Source of the DNA: an uncultured Prevotellaceae bacterium
GTDB taxonomy: Bacteria; Bacteroidota; Bacteroidia; Bacteroidales; Muribaculaceae
Assembly (NCBI GenBank): GCA_900319525.1
Contig: ONOU01000013.1
Location: 1 to 61,768 of the forward strand
Reading direction: 5' to 3'
DNA length: 61,768 nt
Part shown: positions 53,767-61,768 of the stretch, in pieces
Layout: every line of letters starts with the position of its first letter
Numbering within the stretch: position 1 is the stretch's first letter
The notes under the pieces: generated by a model
Told to the model about the DNA's origin: nothing
Seen by the model: only the letters and a program-made list of their open reading frames with translations
Databases searched by the model: none
Program-made: the position numbers and the translations under genes

Positions 53767-54623
53767 CGCGCTGCCCAATCATCATACCACTGCCGCGCGT
53801 GATGGCTATGGCTATCGCCGTGATTGTTGCCCTGAGCGCCATTGCCCAGGAGCCTGACCGGCGTCACGTCACCCCCGTCAAACCCGAGACCAACCAGGTG
53901 AAGCCGCCACCCAAGGGCACCGACGAGAAAATCATCCAGCAATACATCACCGGCGACAGCACCGAAGCCGTCAACCAGGCGCGCAAGGACTCGTTGCGGC
54001 GGGCCTATAAGCGTTATCCCCGATTGACCGACCTCACCGTGGGTATCAACTTTGCCGAACCGCTGTTCATGGCCTTCGGCCAGAGTTACGCCAGCGCCGA
54101 CGTCAACGCCACACTCAACATGTGGAACCGGATACAGCCAACCATCGAGCTGGGCCTGGGCTGGGCCAAAACCACCCCTGACGACTTACACTTCATCTAC
54201 CGTGGCAAGCCGTCGCCCTACTTCAAGGTAGGCATGAACTACAACTTCATGTTCAAGAACAGCCCAGACTATCAGGCGCTATTGGGCATCAGACTGGGAT
54301 ACAGCACATTCAGCTATGAAGTCACCGACATCCTCTACAACAATTCCTACTGGCAGGAGGTCATCTCTGGCAGCATCAGCGACCACTCTCACGCCCTGTG
54401 GGGAGAAGCCGGCGTCGGGCTGCGCGTCAAGCTCGCCGGCCCCATATCGATGGGATGGATGTTGCGCTATCACGGCATCTTCAACTACGGCAAGAGCGAG
54501 CACTCGAGGCCATGGTTCATTCCCGGTTACGGACCACGCAAGAGTTCACTGGGCTTCTCGGTCAGCATCTGCTATACCCTGCCCTTGCATCACGAGGGCA
54601 CAACACCATCGCCACAGCAATGA
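53763..54623 (+). CDS. DUF6048-like outer-membrane beta-barrel protein
   Basis: This 286-residue protein has a signal peptide (VMAMAIAVIVALSAIAQ), a charged N-terminal stretch, and then alternating strands (LTDLTVGINFAEPLFMAFG, TIELGLGWAKTT, FKVGMNYNFMFKN, GIRLGYSTFSYEV, GVGLRVKLAGPISMGWMLRY, SLGFSVSICYTLPL), a typical small outer-membrane barrel. It belongs with DUF6048, which is found coupled to DUF6452. The coupling by ATGA suggests a stoichiometric pair. Function unknown. Confidence 0.8.
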   Translation: MTRCPIIIPLPRVMAMAIAVIVALSAIAQEPDRRHVTPVKPETNQVKPPPKGTDEKIIQQYITGDSTEAVNQARKDSLRRAYKRYPRLTDLTVGINFAEPLFMAFGQSYASADVNATLNMWNRIQPTIELGLGWAKTTPDDLHFIYRGKPSPYFKVGMNYNFMFKNSPDYQALLGIRLGYSTFSYEVTDILYNNSYWQEVISGSISDHSHALWGEAGVGLRVKLAGPISMGWMLRYHGIFNYGKSEHSRPWFIPGYGPRKSSLGFSVSICYTLPLHHEGTTPSPQQ

Positions 54624-54748
54624 TCAAGCATCCGTTAAAAATCAACCGGCCTGGCGCACGAGCTCCCAAGATTCATCCCGCTTACCAACGCGGATGGTAC
54701 AAGCGATTCCGCCAGCTTGCCGAGAGGGCCATCAAGGTCAAGAAATAG
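54620..54748 (+). CDS. Possible small basic protein (42 residues)
   Basis: An ATG overlaps the DUF6048 stop (ATGA), opening a 42-residue frame that is very rich in Arg, Lys and Pro (IKHPLKINRPGARAPKIH). No homologue is known to me. The overlap is a common sign of coupling, but the frame could be chance. The next sequence is AT-rich promoter region. Confidence 0.3.
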   Translation: MIKHPLKINRPGARAPKIHPAYQRGWYKRFRQLAERAIKVKK

Positions 54749-54786
54749 CGCTGTTAATAGTTTTTTGAGCGTTTTTTCAAAAAAAT

Positions 54787-54817
54787 TTTGCCAGTTCAAA
54801 AAAAGTTCGTAATATTG
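54787..54817 (+). promoter_or_regulatory. Promoter of the 55001 gene
   Basis: TTTG (54787-54790), 19 bases, TAATATTG (54810-54817; one mismatch to consensus). The leader is about 180 bases of AT-rich sequence without an ORF, unusually long for this window. Confidence 0.55.
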
Positions 54818-55000
54818 TAGTCTGAAAAGCGGAAAAAATCGCACGTTTTGTGCCTAATTTTCTAATTTTCAGCCTTTTATGCACCAAATATAATCCTAAT
54901 TAATAATGGGTAGATTGGGTGTTTTGGCTAACATCAACATGATAACAAAAACTAAAAATATTAATTAACATCATTATTAACAATTTTAACTCATTTAACT

Positions 55001-55942
55001 ATGAAGATTAAAAACTTACTTCTTTTTGCTGCAGCTGCATCGCTGGGTATGTCCGCTTTCGCTCAGGAGCAGACCAACGGTGAGTATGTAGAGTTCAGCA
55101 CTGGTACTCCCACTCAGGACCACTTCTTCGTACGTGGTACCTATGATGACATGGGTAATGCTGCTGAGTACACCAACCAGGTGTCATTTAAGGGTGGTAC
55201 CCCCCAAACAGTGTGGATCTACCTGGATGATGATGAGATTGCTAACAACGAAGCTGTTCAGGCTCTGCCCAAGCAGGCTTATAACGCATCTGGCGATCTT
55301 TACAACGAGATCACCTATAACTCATTCCAGTTTGACATTTATATGCCGAAGTCTGTAGAGATCATCATCGATGTTGACGATCAGGGTAATGAGATTTATT
55401 ATTTGCAGGGCGATCGTCTTCCCGGCACCAGCACCGTAAGCTGGGCTAAGAAGGCTGGCGTTAACAAGGTGATTGATGGCGTAACCTATGATGTTTACAC
55501 CTTCACCTGCTACAACGACAAGGCATTTGGTACCCACTTCTCCTCAAAGAACCCCACCCTCTATCAGAGGAATGGTGCTCTTGGTAAGAACTCGACTCTG
55601 CTCGGTATCCGCGTTCAGAACAAGAACCAGGATCAGGCCGAAGGCCGCATCGCTGGCGACATGATCATTGGTAACACCCTGCTTCAGGCTCGTGAGACTG
55701 GTGAAGAGATCTTCTTCTACGGTACTGGCGGTAAGGGCGTTGATCCCCGTTACATGCAGTTCAACCGCGCTGAGCTCTATGGCAGCACCGCTGTTGTTGA
55801 GAACCTGGCTCAGAAGACCGTTAACAACGTGAAGTACTACAACGTTGCCGGTATGGAGAGCAAAGTTCCCTTCGAGGGCCTCAACATCATGGTTACCACC
55901 TACAACGATGGTACCACCAGCACCAGCAAGGTGATCAAGTAA
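55001..55942 (+). CDS. Secreted protein with the same CTD-like tail
   Basis: This 313-residue protein has a signal peptide (NLLLFAAAASLGMSAFAQ) and a beta-rich body (KGGTPQTVWIYLDDDEI, FQFDIYMPKSVEIIIDVDDQ, YFTCYNDKAFGTHFSSK-like text) that recalls Bacteroidales cohesin/CBM-like domains. Its tail, VNNVKYYNVAGMESKVPFEG then LNIMVTTYNDGTTSTSKVIK, is clearly related to the tails of the 40-46 kb paralogues. It is short of a second module and is not otherwise similar to them. Codon use suggests high expression. It has its own promoter and a strong terminator. Confidence 0.75.
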   Translation: MKIKNLLLFAAAASLGMSAFAQEQTNGEYVEFSTGTPTQDHFFVRGTYDDMGNAAEYTNQVSFKGGTPQTVWIYLDDDEIANNEAVQALPKQAYNASGDLYNEITYNSFQFDIYMPKSVEIIIDVDDQGNEIYYLQGDRLPGTSTVSWAKKAGVNKVIDGVTYDVYTFTCYNDKAFGTHFSSKNPTLYQRNGALGKNSTLLGIRVQNKNQDQAEGRIAGDMIIGNTLLQARETGEEIFFYGTGGKGVDPRYMQFNRAELYGSTAVVENLAQKTVNNVKYYNVAGMESKVPFEGLNIMVTTYNDGTTSTSKVIK

Positions 55943-55965
55943 GACTAGATTATTACTGATTTAAT

Positions 55966-56003
55966 AAAAAGCCGCAGGCTCACCAATGAGTCTGCGGCTT
56001 TTT
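55966..56003 (+). terminator. Strong terminator of the 55001 gene
   Basis: A 17-bp stem with one G-U pair (AAAAAGCCGCAGGCTCA with TGAGTCTGCGGCTTTTT) closes a four-base CCAA loop. The T-run is part of the stem, so it can work in both directions. Confidence 0.9.
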
Positions 56004-56071
56004 CGTCTATTAATCACACTAGGTATCAGAGGCATGTAGTGAGGCGAACGGGTTCTCATAACGGGTTGTTC

Positions 56072-57952
56072 TCATAACGGGCTGGTCATCCAGCCGTCCA
56101 CGGCCAGCGTTGACGAGGGCGGCTGTTCTGAACTGCCGGAAACACGCCGTTCGTCCATCAGCAGCAGGCCAATGGCTCTGGTCATGAGGATGTCATCATG
56201 CTTGCCCGGCCGTGCGGCATAACGGCCATTGTGATCCTGATAGTCGCGCATCTCGTTCACTGCCTCGATGTCACGCTCGATATAGCTGCCATCGCGCAGG
56301 GCTCTGATCAATGCAGCCACCGCCTTGCGCTTGGTCTTGACGTTGGTATGGAAACCCAGTCGCCCACCCTCACGACGATAGACCTTGCCATAGACCTGAT
56401 CCACGGCTTGCAGGATATACTCGCTCTCGCCGGCACGCGCGGCCTCGTTGGTGAGCGTGTTGCTCTCGACCACCAGTCCCGCATCGTTGTAGAACTTGGC
56501 CAGCTGCATGGCTTTCCACGCCAGCTGGTCATGGTCGATGTGACCACGCCATTGCGCCACAATCGCGGCACGACGGTCGGCTTGGCGCAGCCGCCACACA
56601 GCGATCACCGAGTAGTCACTTGTGTCGGCACGGCCACCCACATCCACGACAACCAGATACTGCGTCCTGACGCCCCCGCCGCGCTCGGGCAGGTGCCATA
56701 CCTTAAGCTCCCCGTTTCTCACCTTGACCAGCCTGACGTTACGCTTAGCCTCCCGGCCCTCATGTCCGTCGGCAGTGATGTCACCCACCAGCACCGGTTC
56801 CACAACACAGCCCAGCTGCAGCTTGTCGAGTTGTTCCTGAACAAAGGGATTATTGCCACTCATGCTGAAGGCTTCGCTCGCATTGCTGGGATACTCGGCC
56901 ATCATCAGCTCATGGCGGCGGTATTCACGCCGCTTGCTGTGGTACCAGTTAATCTGCTCCAGCGTGCAGCCGTCGTTCCAGAGCGTTCTCTCATACTCGT
57001 CCATCTCCATCCACAGCGCCGCGGCATCATCCACCTCCAGCCTGTAGATGTCAATCTCGTGCCACGGCACGAACACCGGCTCCTTGTCACTGCGTCCCTG
57101 CTCTGCCCTCAACCACTCGTCATGGAAGTAGTCCCCCACGCCATTGGCGGTGGACTCGACCACAATCACCGTCTCGGGCTTCAACGTGATGCTGCCACAC
57201 ACACTGCGCACCACATCATCGGGGTTGTGCATGGCACTCGACTGCCAGTAGGCCACCTCGCTCAGGTGGGCCATCGTGATGTCATAGCCGCGCACCGCAT
57301 CCTCGCTGCGGGCACTGCCGGTGAGCACCAGGCAGTCGCGTTGCTCAAGTTGCTGGACGTTGGGCTGTCCCTCAAGTTTAGTGAACCGCATATCGTCTTG
57401 GCCATCATCCAGCAGTTCGTGCGGATAATGACGCAACAACAGGTTGTACATGCGCTTGATGCCTTTGCTGGTGGCATGCAGGTGCCCGCAGATGAGGCTG
57501 TTCCACCCCTTGTGCCTCACCAGCTGCATCCACGCCATGTACATCTGCACCAGCGTCGAGCCGCCCCACTGGCGCGCCTTCAACAAGATGACGCGCACTG
57601 GGCGGCCCGCAATGCGTTGCGCCTCCATCACTGCCAGCAGCCGCCGCTGCGGCCGGTTGAGCACAAACCGCACATTGCGGCCGCTCATCTTATCCTTGAT
57701 GGTGACACAGCGTGCGCACCAGAACTCAAAGTCCTCCCTGATGCGGAGCCGTTCACGCTCAAGCGGAGCCAGCGACAAGTAATCGGGATGGCGCTCCAGC
57801 AGGACGCGTGGCACATGGCACCCTGCCGCCAGCGCCCTATTCCCCCAACAGCCCACACCTGTCAACGGATCATAGCGGTTGCTGGCGAGCACAGCCTTGC
57901 GCCGCTCATTCTCGGCTAGAATCTTTTCTATATTATATAATGTGTCACTCAT
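56072..57952 (-). CDS. Phage-type terminase large subunit (stand-alone)
   Basis: The 626-residue protein has the complete layout of a DNA-packaging motor: an ATPase domain with a Walker A-like LLKARQWGGST (124-133), Walker B-like MAHLSEVAYW (about 227-236) and coupling motif VVESTANGVG (264-273). A nuclease domain follows, with VVVDVGGRADTSDYSV (about 435-450), VVESNTLTN and KHDDILMTRA near the end. Nothing in it is obviously broken. A large beta-rich phage-like protein precedes it by 7 bases. No small terminase, portal, capsid, integrase or lysis genes are in the window. It is either a remnant of a prophage or a retained two-gene unit. Confidence 0.85.
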   Translation of the reverse strand: MSDTLYNIEKILAENERRKAVLASNRYDPLTGVGCWGNRALAAGCHVPRVLLERHPDYLSLAPLERERLRIREDFEFWCARCVTIKDKMSGRNVRFVLNRPQRRLLAVMEAQRIAGRPVRVILLKARQWGGSTLVQMYMAWMQLVRHKGWNSLICGHLHATSKGIKRMYNLLLRHYPHELLDDGQDDMRFTKLEGQPNVQQLEQRDCLVLTGSARSEDAVRGYDITMAHLSEVAYWQSSAMHNPDDVVRSVCGSITLKPETVIVVESTANGVGDYFHDEWLRAEQGRSDKEPVFVPWHEIDIYRLEVDDAAALWMEMDEYERTLWNDGCTLEQINWYHSKRREYRRHELMMAEYPSNASEAFSMSGNNPFVQEQLDKLQLGCVVEPVLVGDITADGHEGREAKRNVRLVKVRNGELKVWHLPERGGGVRTQYLVVVDVGGRADTSDYSVIAVWRLRQADRRAAIVAQWRGHIDHDQLAWKAMQLAKFYNDAGLVVESNTLTNEAARAGESEYILQAVDQVYGKVYRREGGRLGFHTNVKTKRKAVAALIRALRDGSYIERDIEAVNEMRDYQDHNGRYAARPGKHDDILMTRAIGLLLMDERRVSGSSEQPPSSTLAVDGWMTSPL

Positions 57953-57959
57953 GGTTTCA

Positions 57960-59948
57960 TCATGAATAGGCCAGGAATGGCAATAGCAGGGTGCCTGTGG
58001 TTGCGGTTCCCGTCACATGAAGCGTCATTGAGCGGGCCGGAATCGACATCACCGGGGACGCCAGCGGCTGATCTATCGCGCCGCGCACGATCATGTGACT
58101 CACTTCCTGATTTTGGGCCATGATGCCACGTTGCCCCATGACACCCAGATTCAACTCGGCTGCGTCGCTCACCAGATGCCATACCACGCGTCGCAGCCGT
58201 CGTGCCATCAGCGGATCGAGCGCCACCGGGTGGCTGTCCCACACGACAGACATTGTTGCCGATTGCTCCCGCTCCAAGTCCAACACCGTGCCGTCGCTGC
58301 CGACGGCAAGCGCATGACGAGCGTCACTGTATAGCTGGACGACATCGAGCGTGCGTTCACTCATCGCCCCACTGGCCATCACCACAACGGGATTGCCCGC
58401 TGCAGGCAGCAGCCATAGCTCACCCTGGGCATTGCACCATGCCATACCGCGACAATCCACATCGCGGAAAATGACATCGAGCCGTGATCCAACCAGGCGG
58501 CACAGGTGCCCATGGCGCGACAACAGCCAGATGTCGCCACCCGCCTCGACAGGCATCACGCGGGAATCAATCACCGTGCGGTCCACCAGTCGCGCCTCTC
58601 CCAGCGTGTCGGCAGCCCGCTGCGGAATGGCATAGATACCGTCGTCGGTAAAGACATAGACCGGATAGCGCCCAAATCCACCCGAGTACAGGGGCCTCGT
58701 CACCACCGCCATAGCCAGGGGCACTGCTCCCAGCACACTGCAACGGTGGGCCTCGGTCAAAGCATTGCCCGGAGCACTCATCACGACATCGCCACCGCTG
58801 GTGCAGCAGTACAGCCGTCCACCTGCCGCGGTAGAGCACACCACACCGCTCACCGTCATCGGGCTGGCCAGCGCGGCACACTGGGCAGCAGTCAGCTTCA
58901 GTGTCTCGATGGAGGGGACAAAGGCGGCGGTGCCAGGCTGCGACGAGGCGGGGGCAACAGCTATCAGCCGCCAGGAAGAGGCAGCCAGTTCCCATGCGAT
59001 GGCATCGGCACTGCGGCGTGCCAGCCCCATCTCCAGCACATACTCGCGCCCGCCCGTCGTGCGCGTCAGGCAACGGTAATCCAGCTCCCGGCTGGCACTC
59101 AGCAGCTGCGCCTCATCGGTAACCAGCACGTCGATGCTCTTGATGAGCGGTTGCCATGCAGGAGCGATAGCGCGCGTCAATCCGACCTCCATCCGGTAAT
59201 GTGTCATCGCCAGCGATGTGGATTGCGTGCCCGTAAAACCGCTACCGCTACTATTCACCAGGGCACTCACGCGATCAGCGTTAGCCAAGGTCTCGTCCCC
59301 TACCCGCACCGCATCGCTTACCCACAGGTAGCTGTCGTCATGCAGGCGCACGGCCCAGCGCACCAGCATCGGCGCCGTGTGCCGCCCTTGGGCTCGGGCA
59401 TCGCTCTGCAACGCGTTCCACGCCGCCCGCAGCAAACCAGAATAGGTCGTGCGGTCGGCATCGGACAGCGGAGCGCGCCACTGGCTGTAAGGCTCGGAAA
59501 AGGTAACTGAACTTATTTCGGCTCGGCTGACGGCCGTATTCACGCTGAAACTCAACTGCGGAACAGCATCGGCAGGGTCCAAGACCAGCCACCCGTCACC
59601 ATCAGGCAACAGGTAGGTCAGGGCATCGCGTGTGACGATGACCATCAACTCGCCGATGGCATGTGCACCAACAATCCCGCTATCCAGCTGTGTCACTTGC
59701 TGCCCATCGATGAGCAGAGTGCCGTTGTTGCGGCATGTCACGATGTGACCGTCATGCATTGTCAACAACCGCTCATCAACACCAATGGCCGCGACTGGCT
59801 GCGGCAGACCTGTCACCTGCAACGACTGCTCTTGTTCCCGCAGATTCACGGTCCTCACGGCCTCTCCCGCACGTGCCGCTTCGCCATTGGCATGCGGCAC
59901 AACGCCCCGAGGTCTCACCCGGAGCATGTTCATAGTCTTGTTTTTCAT
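57960..59948 (-). CDS. Phage-like beta-propeller structural protein
   Basis: The 662-residue protein has repeated short strand-turn-strand units, for example GHIVTCRNNGTLLIDGQQVTQ, FGRYPVYVFTDDGIYAIP, DIWLLSRHGHLCRLVGSRL and QGELWLLPAAGNPVVVMAS, which resemble beta-propeller blades of phage tail-hub/stabilisation proteins. The FGRYPVYVFTDDGIYAIP text is like that seen in Bacteroides prophage structural proteins. It lacks a signal peptide, so it is cytoplasmic. The start at 59948 is chosen from MKNKTMNML; the longer frame reaches 59996. A box TACTTTTG lies on the minus strand at 60012-60019. It is cotranscribed with the terminase. Confidence 0.65.
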   Translation of the reverse strand: MKNKTMNMLRVRPRGVVPHANGEAARAGEAVRTVNLREQEQSLQVTGLPQPVAAIGVDERLLTMHDGHIVTCRNNGTLLIDGQQVTQLDSGIVGAHAIGELMVIVTRDALTYLLPDGDGWLVLDPADAVPQLSFSVNTAVSRAEISSVTFSEPYSQWRAPLSDADRTTYSGLLRAAWNALQSDARAQGRHTAPMLVRWAVRLHDDSYLWVSDAVRVGDETLANADRVSALVNSSGSGFTGTQSTSLAMTHYRMEVGLTRAIAPAWQPLIKSIDVLVTDEAQLLSASRELDYRCLTRTTGGREYVLEMGLARRSADAIAWELAASSWRLIAVAPASSQPGTAAFVPSIETLKLTAAQCAALASPMTVSGVVCSTAAGGRLYCCTSGGDVVMSAPGNALTEAHRCSVLGAVPLAMAVVTRPLYSGGFGRYPVYVFTDDGIYAIPQRAADTLGEARLVDRTVIDSRVMPVEAGGDIWLLSRHGHLCRLVGSRLDVIFRDVDCRGMAWCNAQGELWLLPAAGNPVVVMASGAMSERTLDVVQLYSDARHALAVGSDGTVLDLEREQSATMSVVWDSHPVALDPLMARRLRRVVWHLVSDAAELNLGVMGQRGIMAQNQEVSHMIVRGAIDQPLASPVMSIPARSMTLHVTGTATTGTLLLPFLAYS

Positions 59949-60063
59949 GGTACTCTTAATCTGATAAGTATATAAAACAATAGAAAATATAGTCACAAAT
60001 TATCACAATGGCAAAAGTAATCAACCCACCATAACGAGCGCCAGCACAAAAAGCACATAACAT

Positions 60064-60141
60064 AAAAAAAACGGGCCTCGCTCATGGTACTAACCACGCG
60101 AACAAGAAGTCCGCAATAGTCAGTTACATGAGCGAGACCCG
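60064..60141 (-). terminator. Long-loop terminator of the dockerin protein gene
   Basis: On the minus strand CGGGTCTCGCTCATG (60127-60141) pairs with CATGAGCGAGGCCCG (60072-60086), with one G-U pair, and is followed by seven T. The loop is about 40 bases, longer than usual. Confidence 0.75.
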
Positions 60142-60214
60142 CTCCAATGCCCCTCTATCTTGGGGCTTATTTCATTTGAGCCAGGGGCGGTTACTCCCCA
60201 GGAGCATCACGATG

Positions 60215-61411
60215 TCACTCACCGGGCCAGCTGCCGCTCAACAGGAAATCGATCAGAGCGGTCACGTCGGCGATATTGATGCTGCCATCCAGATTGCAGT
60301 CGGCAGCAGGAGGCGTGTCACCACCAGCCAGCAGCAGGTCGATCAACGCTGTTACGTCAGCAATATTGACTTTGCCATCGGCATTCACATCGCCACGCAA
60401 GTAGGGGGGCTCTTCTCCAGGAATGACGAACTTGGTGCCGTCGGTAAAGTACAGCATATTGTCATCATATCCCCACCACAGGTCATCACCATCGCTGGGC
60501 ACCGTCAGTCCCCACAGCAGCTCATTCTGATTGGCTGTACCGTTGTTACCCATTACCGCATCATCTCCATTGAGAGTGGTATTATACCACACGCCGTCAC
60601 CCCCAGGGTTAGCGGCATTGCTGATGTCACGTATGGGCTGTCCCGGGAAGCTCATCCCGCCGTTGGCATCCAGCAACATGTAATTGTCACGCCAACCGAA
60701 GCCGTAGAGGTTGGTCACCCACACCGTGTCGCCCGACTGGCGGATATACACGTCAACCACGTTGGAGTTGCCGTCGGTCTCGTTAGTGAACTCATGGCTG
60801 CCGTTGGGCGTCTGCAAGCGCGTGTCACGCATGAGGGGCGAGAACGTGCGTATCGTGTCGCTCACCGTGGTCACACGGCTGCCCGTGCGTGTGGTCGTCG
60901 TGCGGGTCGTCAAGATATAGTAGCCAAACCCCTCGGCGATATCAATCGAGCCGTCGCTATCAATCGTACCCTTAACATCGGCCATTGGTCCATGGTTCAC
61001 CAGCCAGTCCTCGTTCATGAAATAGTAGTAGCGGGTGCTATCTACCGTCACTGTGGTGGCGCCACTGGTCACCGTGCGTGTTCCTGTAGTGGAACCAAAG
61101 TACTCACCACTCACCTCGAGGGTCACTGTTCCGGCACTCAGGTCCACTCGCATCGGCTGGTCAATGGGATAGAGCGACAAGCCGCCCTTCAACGTCACGT
61201 AGCCAGCTATTCCCTCGTCGACAATGAGTGTCGTCCAGCCACCGGACACCATGGGGTCACTGGGGGTGACAACGACATCGCCGGTGCGCTCATCCCACTG
61301 GTAAAGGTTCAACAGGGATATCCTCTTGCCAGCCAATTGGGCGGGAGCGGCAATAGCCATTGCGGCAACAAGCGCAGATACGCTCATCAATGCGATCATT
61401 CTCTTTTTCAT
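60215..61411 (-). CDS. Secreted protein with two dockerin-like repeats
   Basis: The 398-residue protein has a signal peptide (MIALMSVSALVAAMAIAAPAQ), a beta-rich body (RISLLNLYQWDERTGDVVVT, VTLEVSGEYFGSTTG, YYYFMNEDWLVNHGPMADV, NMLYFTDGTKFVIPG) and two C-terminal dockerin-like EF-hands (GDVNADGKVNIADVTALID and CNLDGSINIADVTALID). I do not recognise the body domain. A box TAATTTTG on the minus strand at 61455-61462 is its likely promoter. Its stop is followed by a terminator shared with no other gene. Confidence 0.8.
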   Translation of the reverse strand: MKKRMIALMSVSALVAAMAIAAPAQLAGKRISLLNLYQWDERTGDVVVTPSDPMVSGGWTTLIVDEGIAGYVTLKGGLSLYPIDQPMRVDLSAGTVTLEVSGEYFGSTTGTRTVTSGATTVTVDSTRYYYFMNEDWLVNHGPMADVKGTIDSDGSIDIAEGFGYYILTTRTTTTRTGSRVTTVSDTIRTFSPLMRDTRLQTPNGSHEFTNETDGNSNVVDVYIRQSGDTVWVTNLYGFGWRDNYMLLDANGGMSFPGQPIRDISNAANPGGDGVWYNTTLNGDDAVMGNNGTANQNELLWGLTVPSDGDDLWWGYDDNMLYFTDGTKFVIPGEEPPYLRGDVNADGKVNIADVTALIDLLLAGGDTPPAADCNLDGSINIADVTALIDFLLSGSWPGE

Positions 61412-61630
61412 CTCAATATTATACTGTTTAGGTGGTTATTCTCGTTACAAATCACAAAATTACTGAAATAATTTGATACTTGCTCTGATTTAACCACTTT
61501 TTTCATTTCCACCACCCAACGTGGTAGTTCAACTAACCCTGCCTCACGCTAAATCGCCAAGCCGCTAATGCGGTTCACGTCGCTTAATTCGCCAAATTCG
61601 CCGTTTTTATAAAAAATTATTGTCCGGGAG

Positions 61631-61735
61631 AAGCCCCGCTAGGGGCGACCAGGGTTTAGGCAGGGGTGAAACGAGGCGAAGCCGAGTGAAACCCCTGCAA
61701 TAGCCAAGACACATCACCAAGCCCCGCTAGGGGCG
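61631..61735. repeat. Palindromic repeat cluster at the window end
   Basis: AAGCCCCGCTAGGGGCG occurs twice (61631-61647 and 61719-61735), each with an inner GCCCC/GGGGC hairpin. Between them lies an inverted repeat CAGGGGT/ACCCCTG (61661-61667, 61691-61697). The spacer 61463-61768 shows no gene. These are REP-like intergenic repeats. Confidence 0.6.
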
Positions 61736-61768
61736 GCAGGAAATCATTGATATACAAACCTGTCGCCC

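Noticed and set aside
56198-57919. A 573-codon frame antisense to the terminase
   Set aside because: Histidine- and leucine-rich shadow text with no domain; the minus-strand terminase motifs are clear.

Overview
The window looks like the chromosome of a gut-type Bacteroidales bacterium, most likely Muribaculaceae or a near relative. The reasons are the many TAnnTTTG-type (Bacteroidota -7) promoter boxes, AT-rich leaders without Shine-Dalgarno sequences, dockerin-like C-terminal repeats of the GDVNxDGxVNIADV type, a streptopain/BspA-like leucine-rich-repeat protein, PCMD/calycin-like secreted proteins, a hybrid two-component system, and Bacteroidales-only families (DUF4199, DUF6452, DUF6048). 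The family placement is inference; no rRNA is present to settle it.

Layout. 1-4.1 kb is accessory: an Abi_2/AbiF-type HEPN RNase whose leader forms a terminator-like stem-loop, an alpha/beta hydrolase, a P-loop kinase-like protein, a CPBP protease and a decayed gene fragment. 4.2-8.9 kb is a compact nrfHA-ccsB-ccsA operon for ammonifying nitrite reduction and its cytochrome c maturation, followed by a YgbA-type nitrosative-stress protein and a NimA-like flavin protein. 8.9-13.3 kb is a small defence-type island: an AT-rich, membrane-anchored Mrr-like nuclease between two related GC-rich noncoding blocks, a HigB/RelE-like toxin with a Xre antitoxin, and a Leu-Gly-Gly tRNA cluster. 13.4-16.4 kb holds housekeeping genes on the minus strand (folE, SPOR protein, tpiA, acyl-ACP thioesterase). 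16.6-21.0 kb is one giant secreted C10 protease/LRR/dockerin protein. 21.3-25.2 kb is etfB-etfA-acyl-CoA dehydrogenase, with a MITE-like element between the two etf genes, then a cation efflux gene.

26.4-31.0 kb is a minus-strand operon of five exported proteins (two lipoproteins, a beta-barrel, two calycin/dockerin proteins). 31.2-39.9 kb carries a polysaccharide epimerase/dehydratase, an ECF-type membrane protein, a tiny HExxH protein, dacB, rsmI, glycerate kinase and two uncharacterised proteins. 40.1-46.2 kb contains three tandem, strongly expressed-looking secreted paralogues that share a repeated module and a C-terminal sorting-like tail; a fourth protein with the same tail lies at 55.0 kb. 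46.4-54.7 kb has fRMsr, rarA, yraN, a one-protein hybrid sensor/regulator, and a DUF4199-GT2-DUF6452-DUF6048 operon. 56.1-59.9 kb is a two-gene phage-like cassette (terminase large subunit plus a beta-propeller-like structural protein) with no other phage genes. The window ends with another dockerin protein and a repeat-rich spacer.

The most interesting candidates are the AbiF-type gene with its built-in structured leader RNA, the paralogous noncoding blocks around the orphan nuclease, the tandem secreted paralogues with their shared tail, and the stand-alone terminase cassette.
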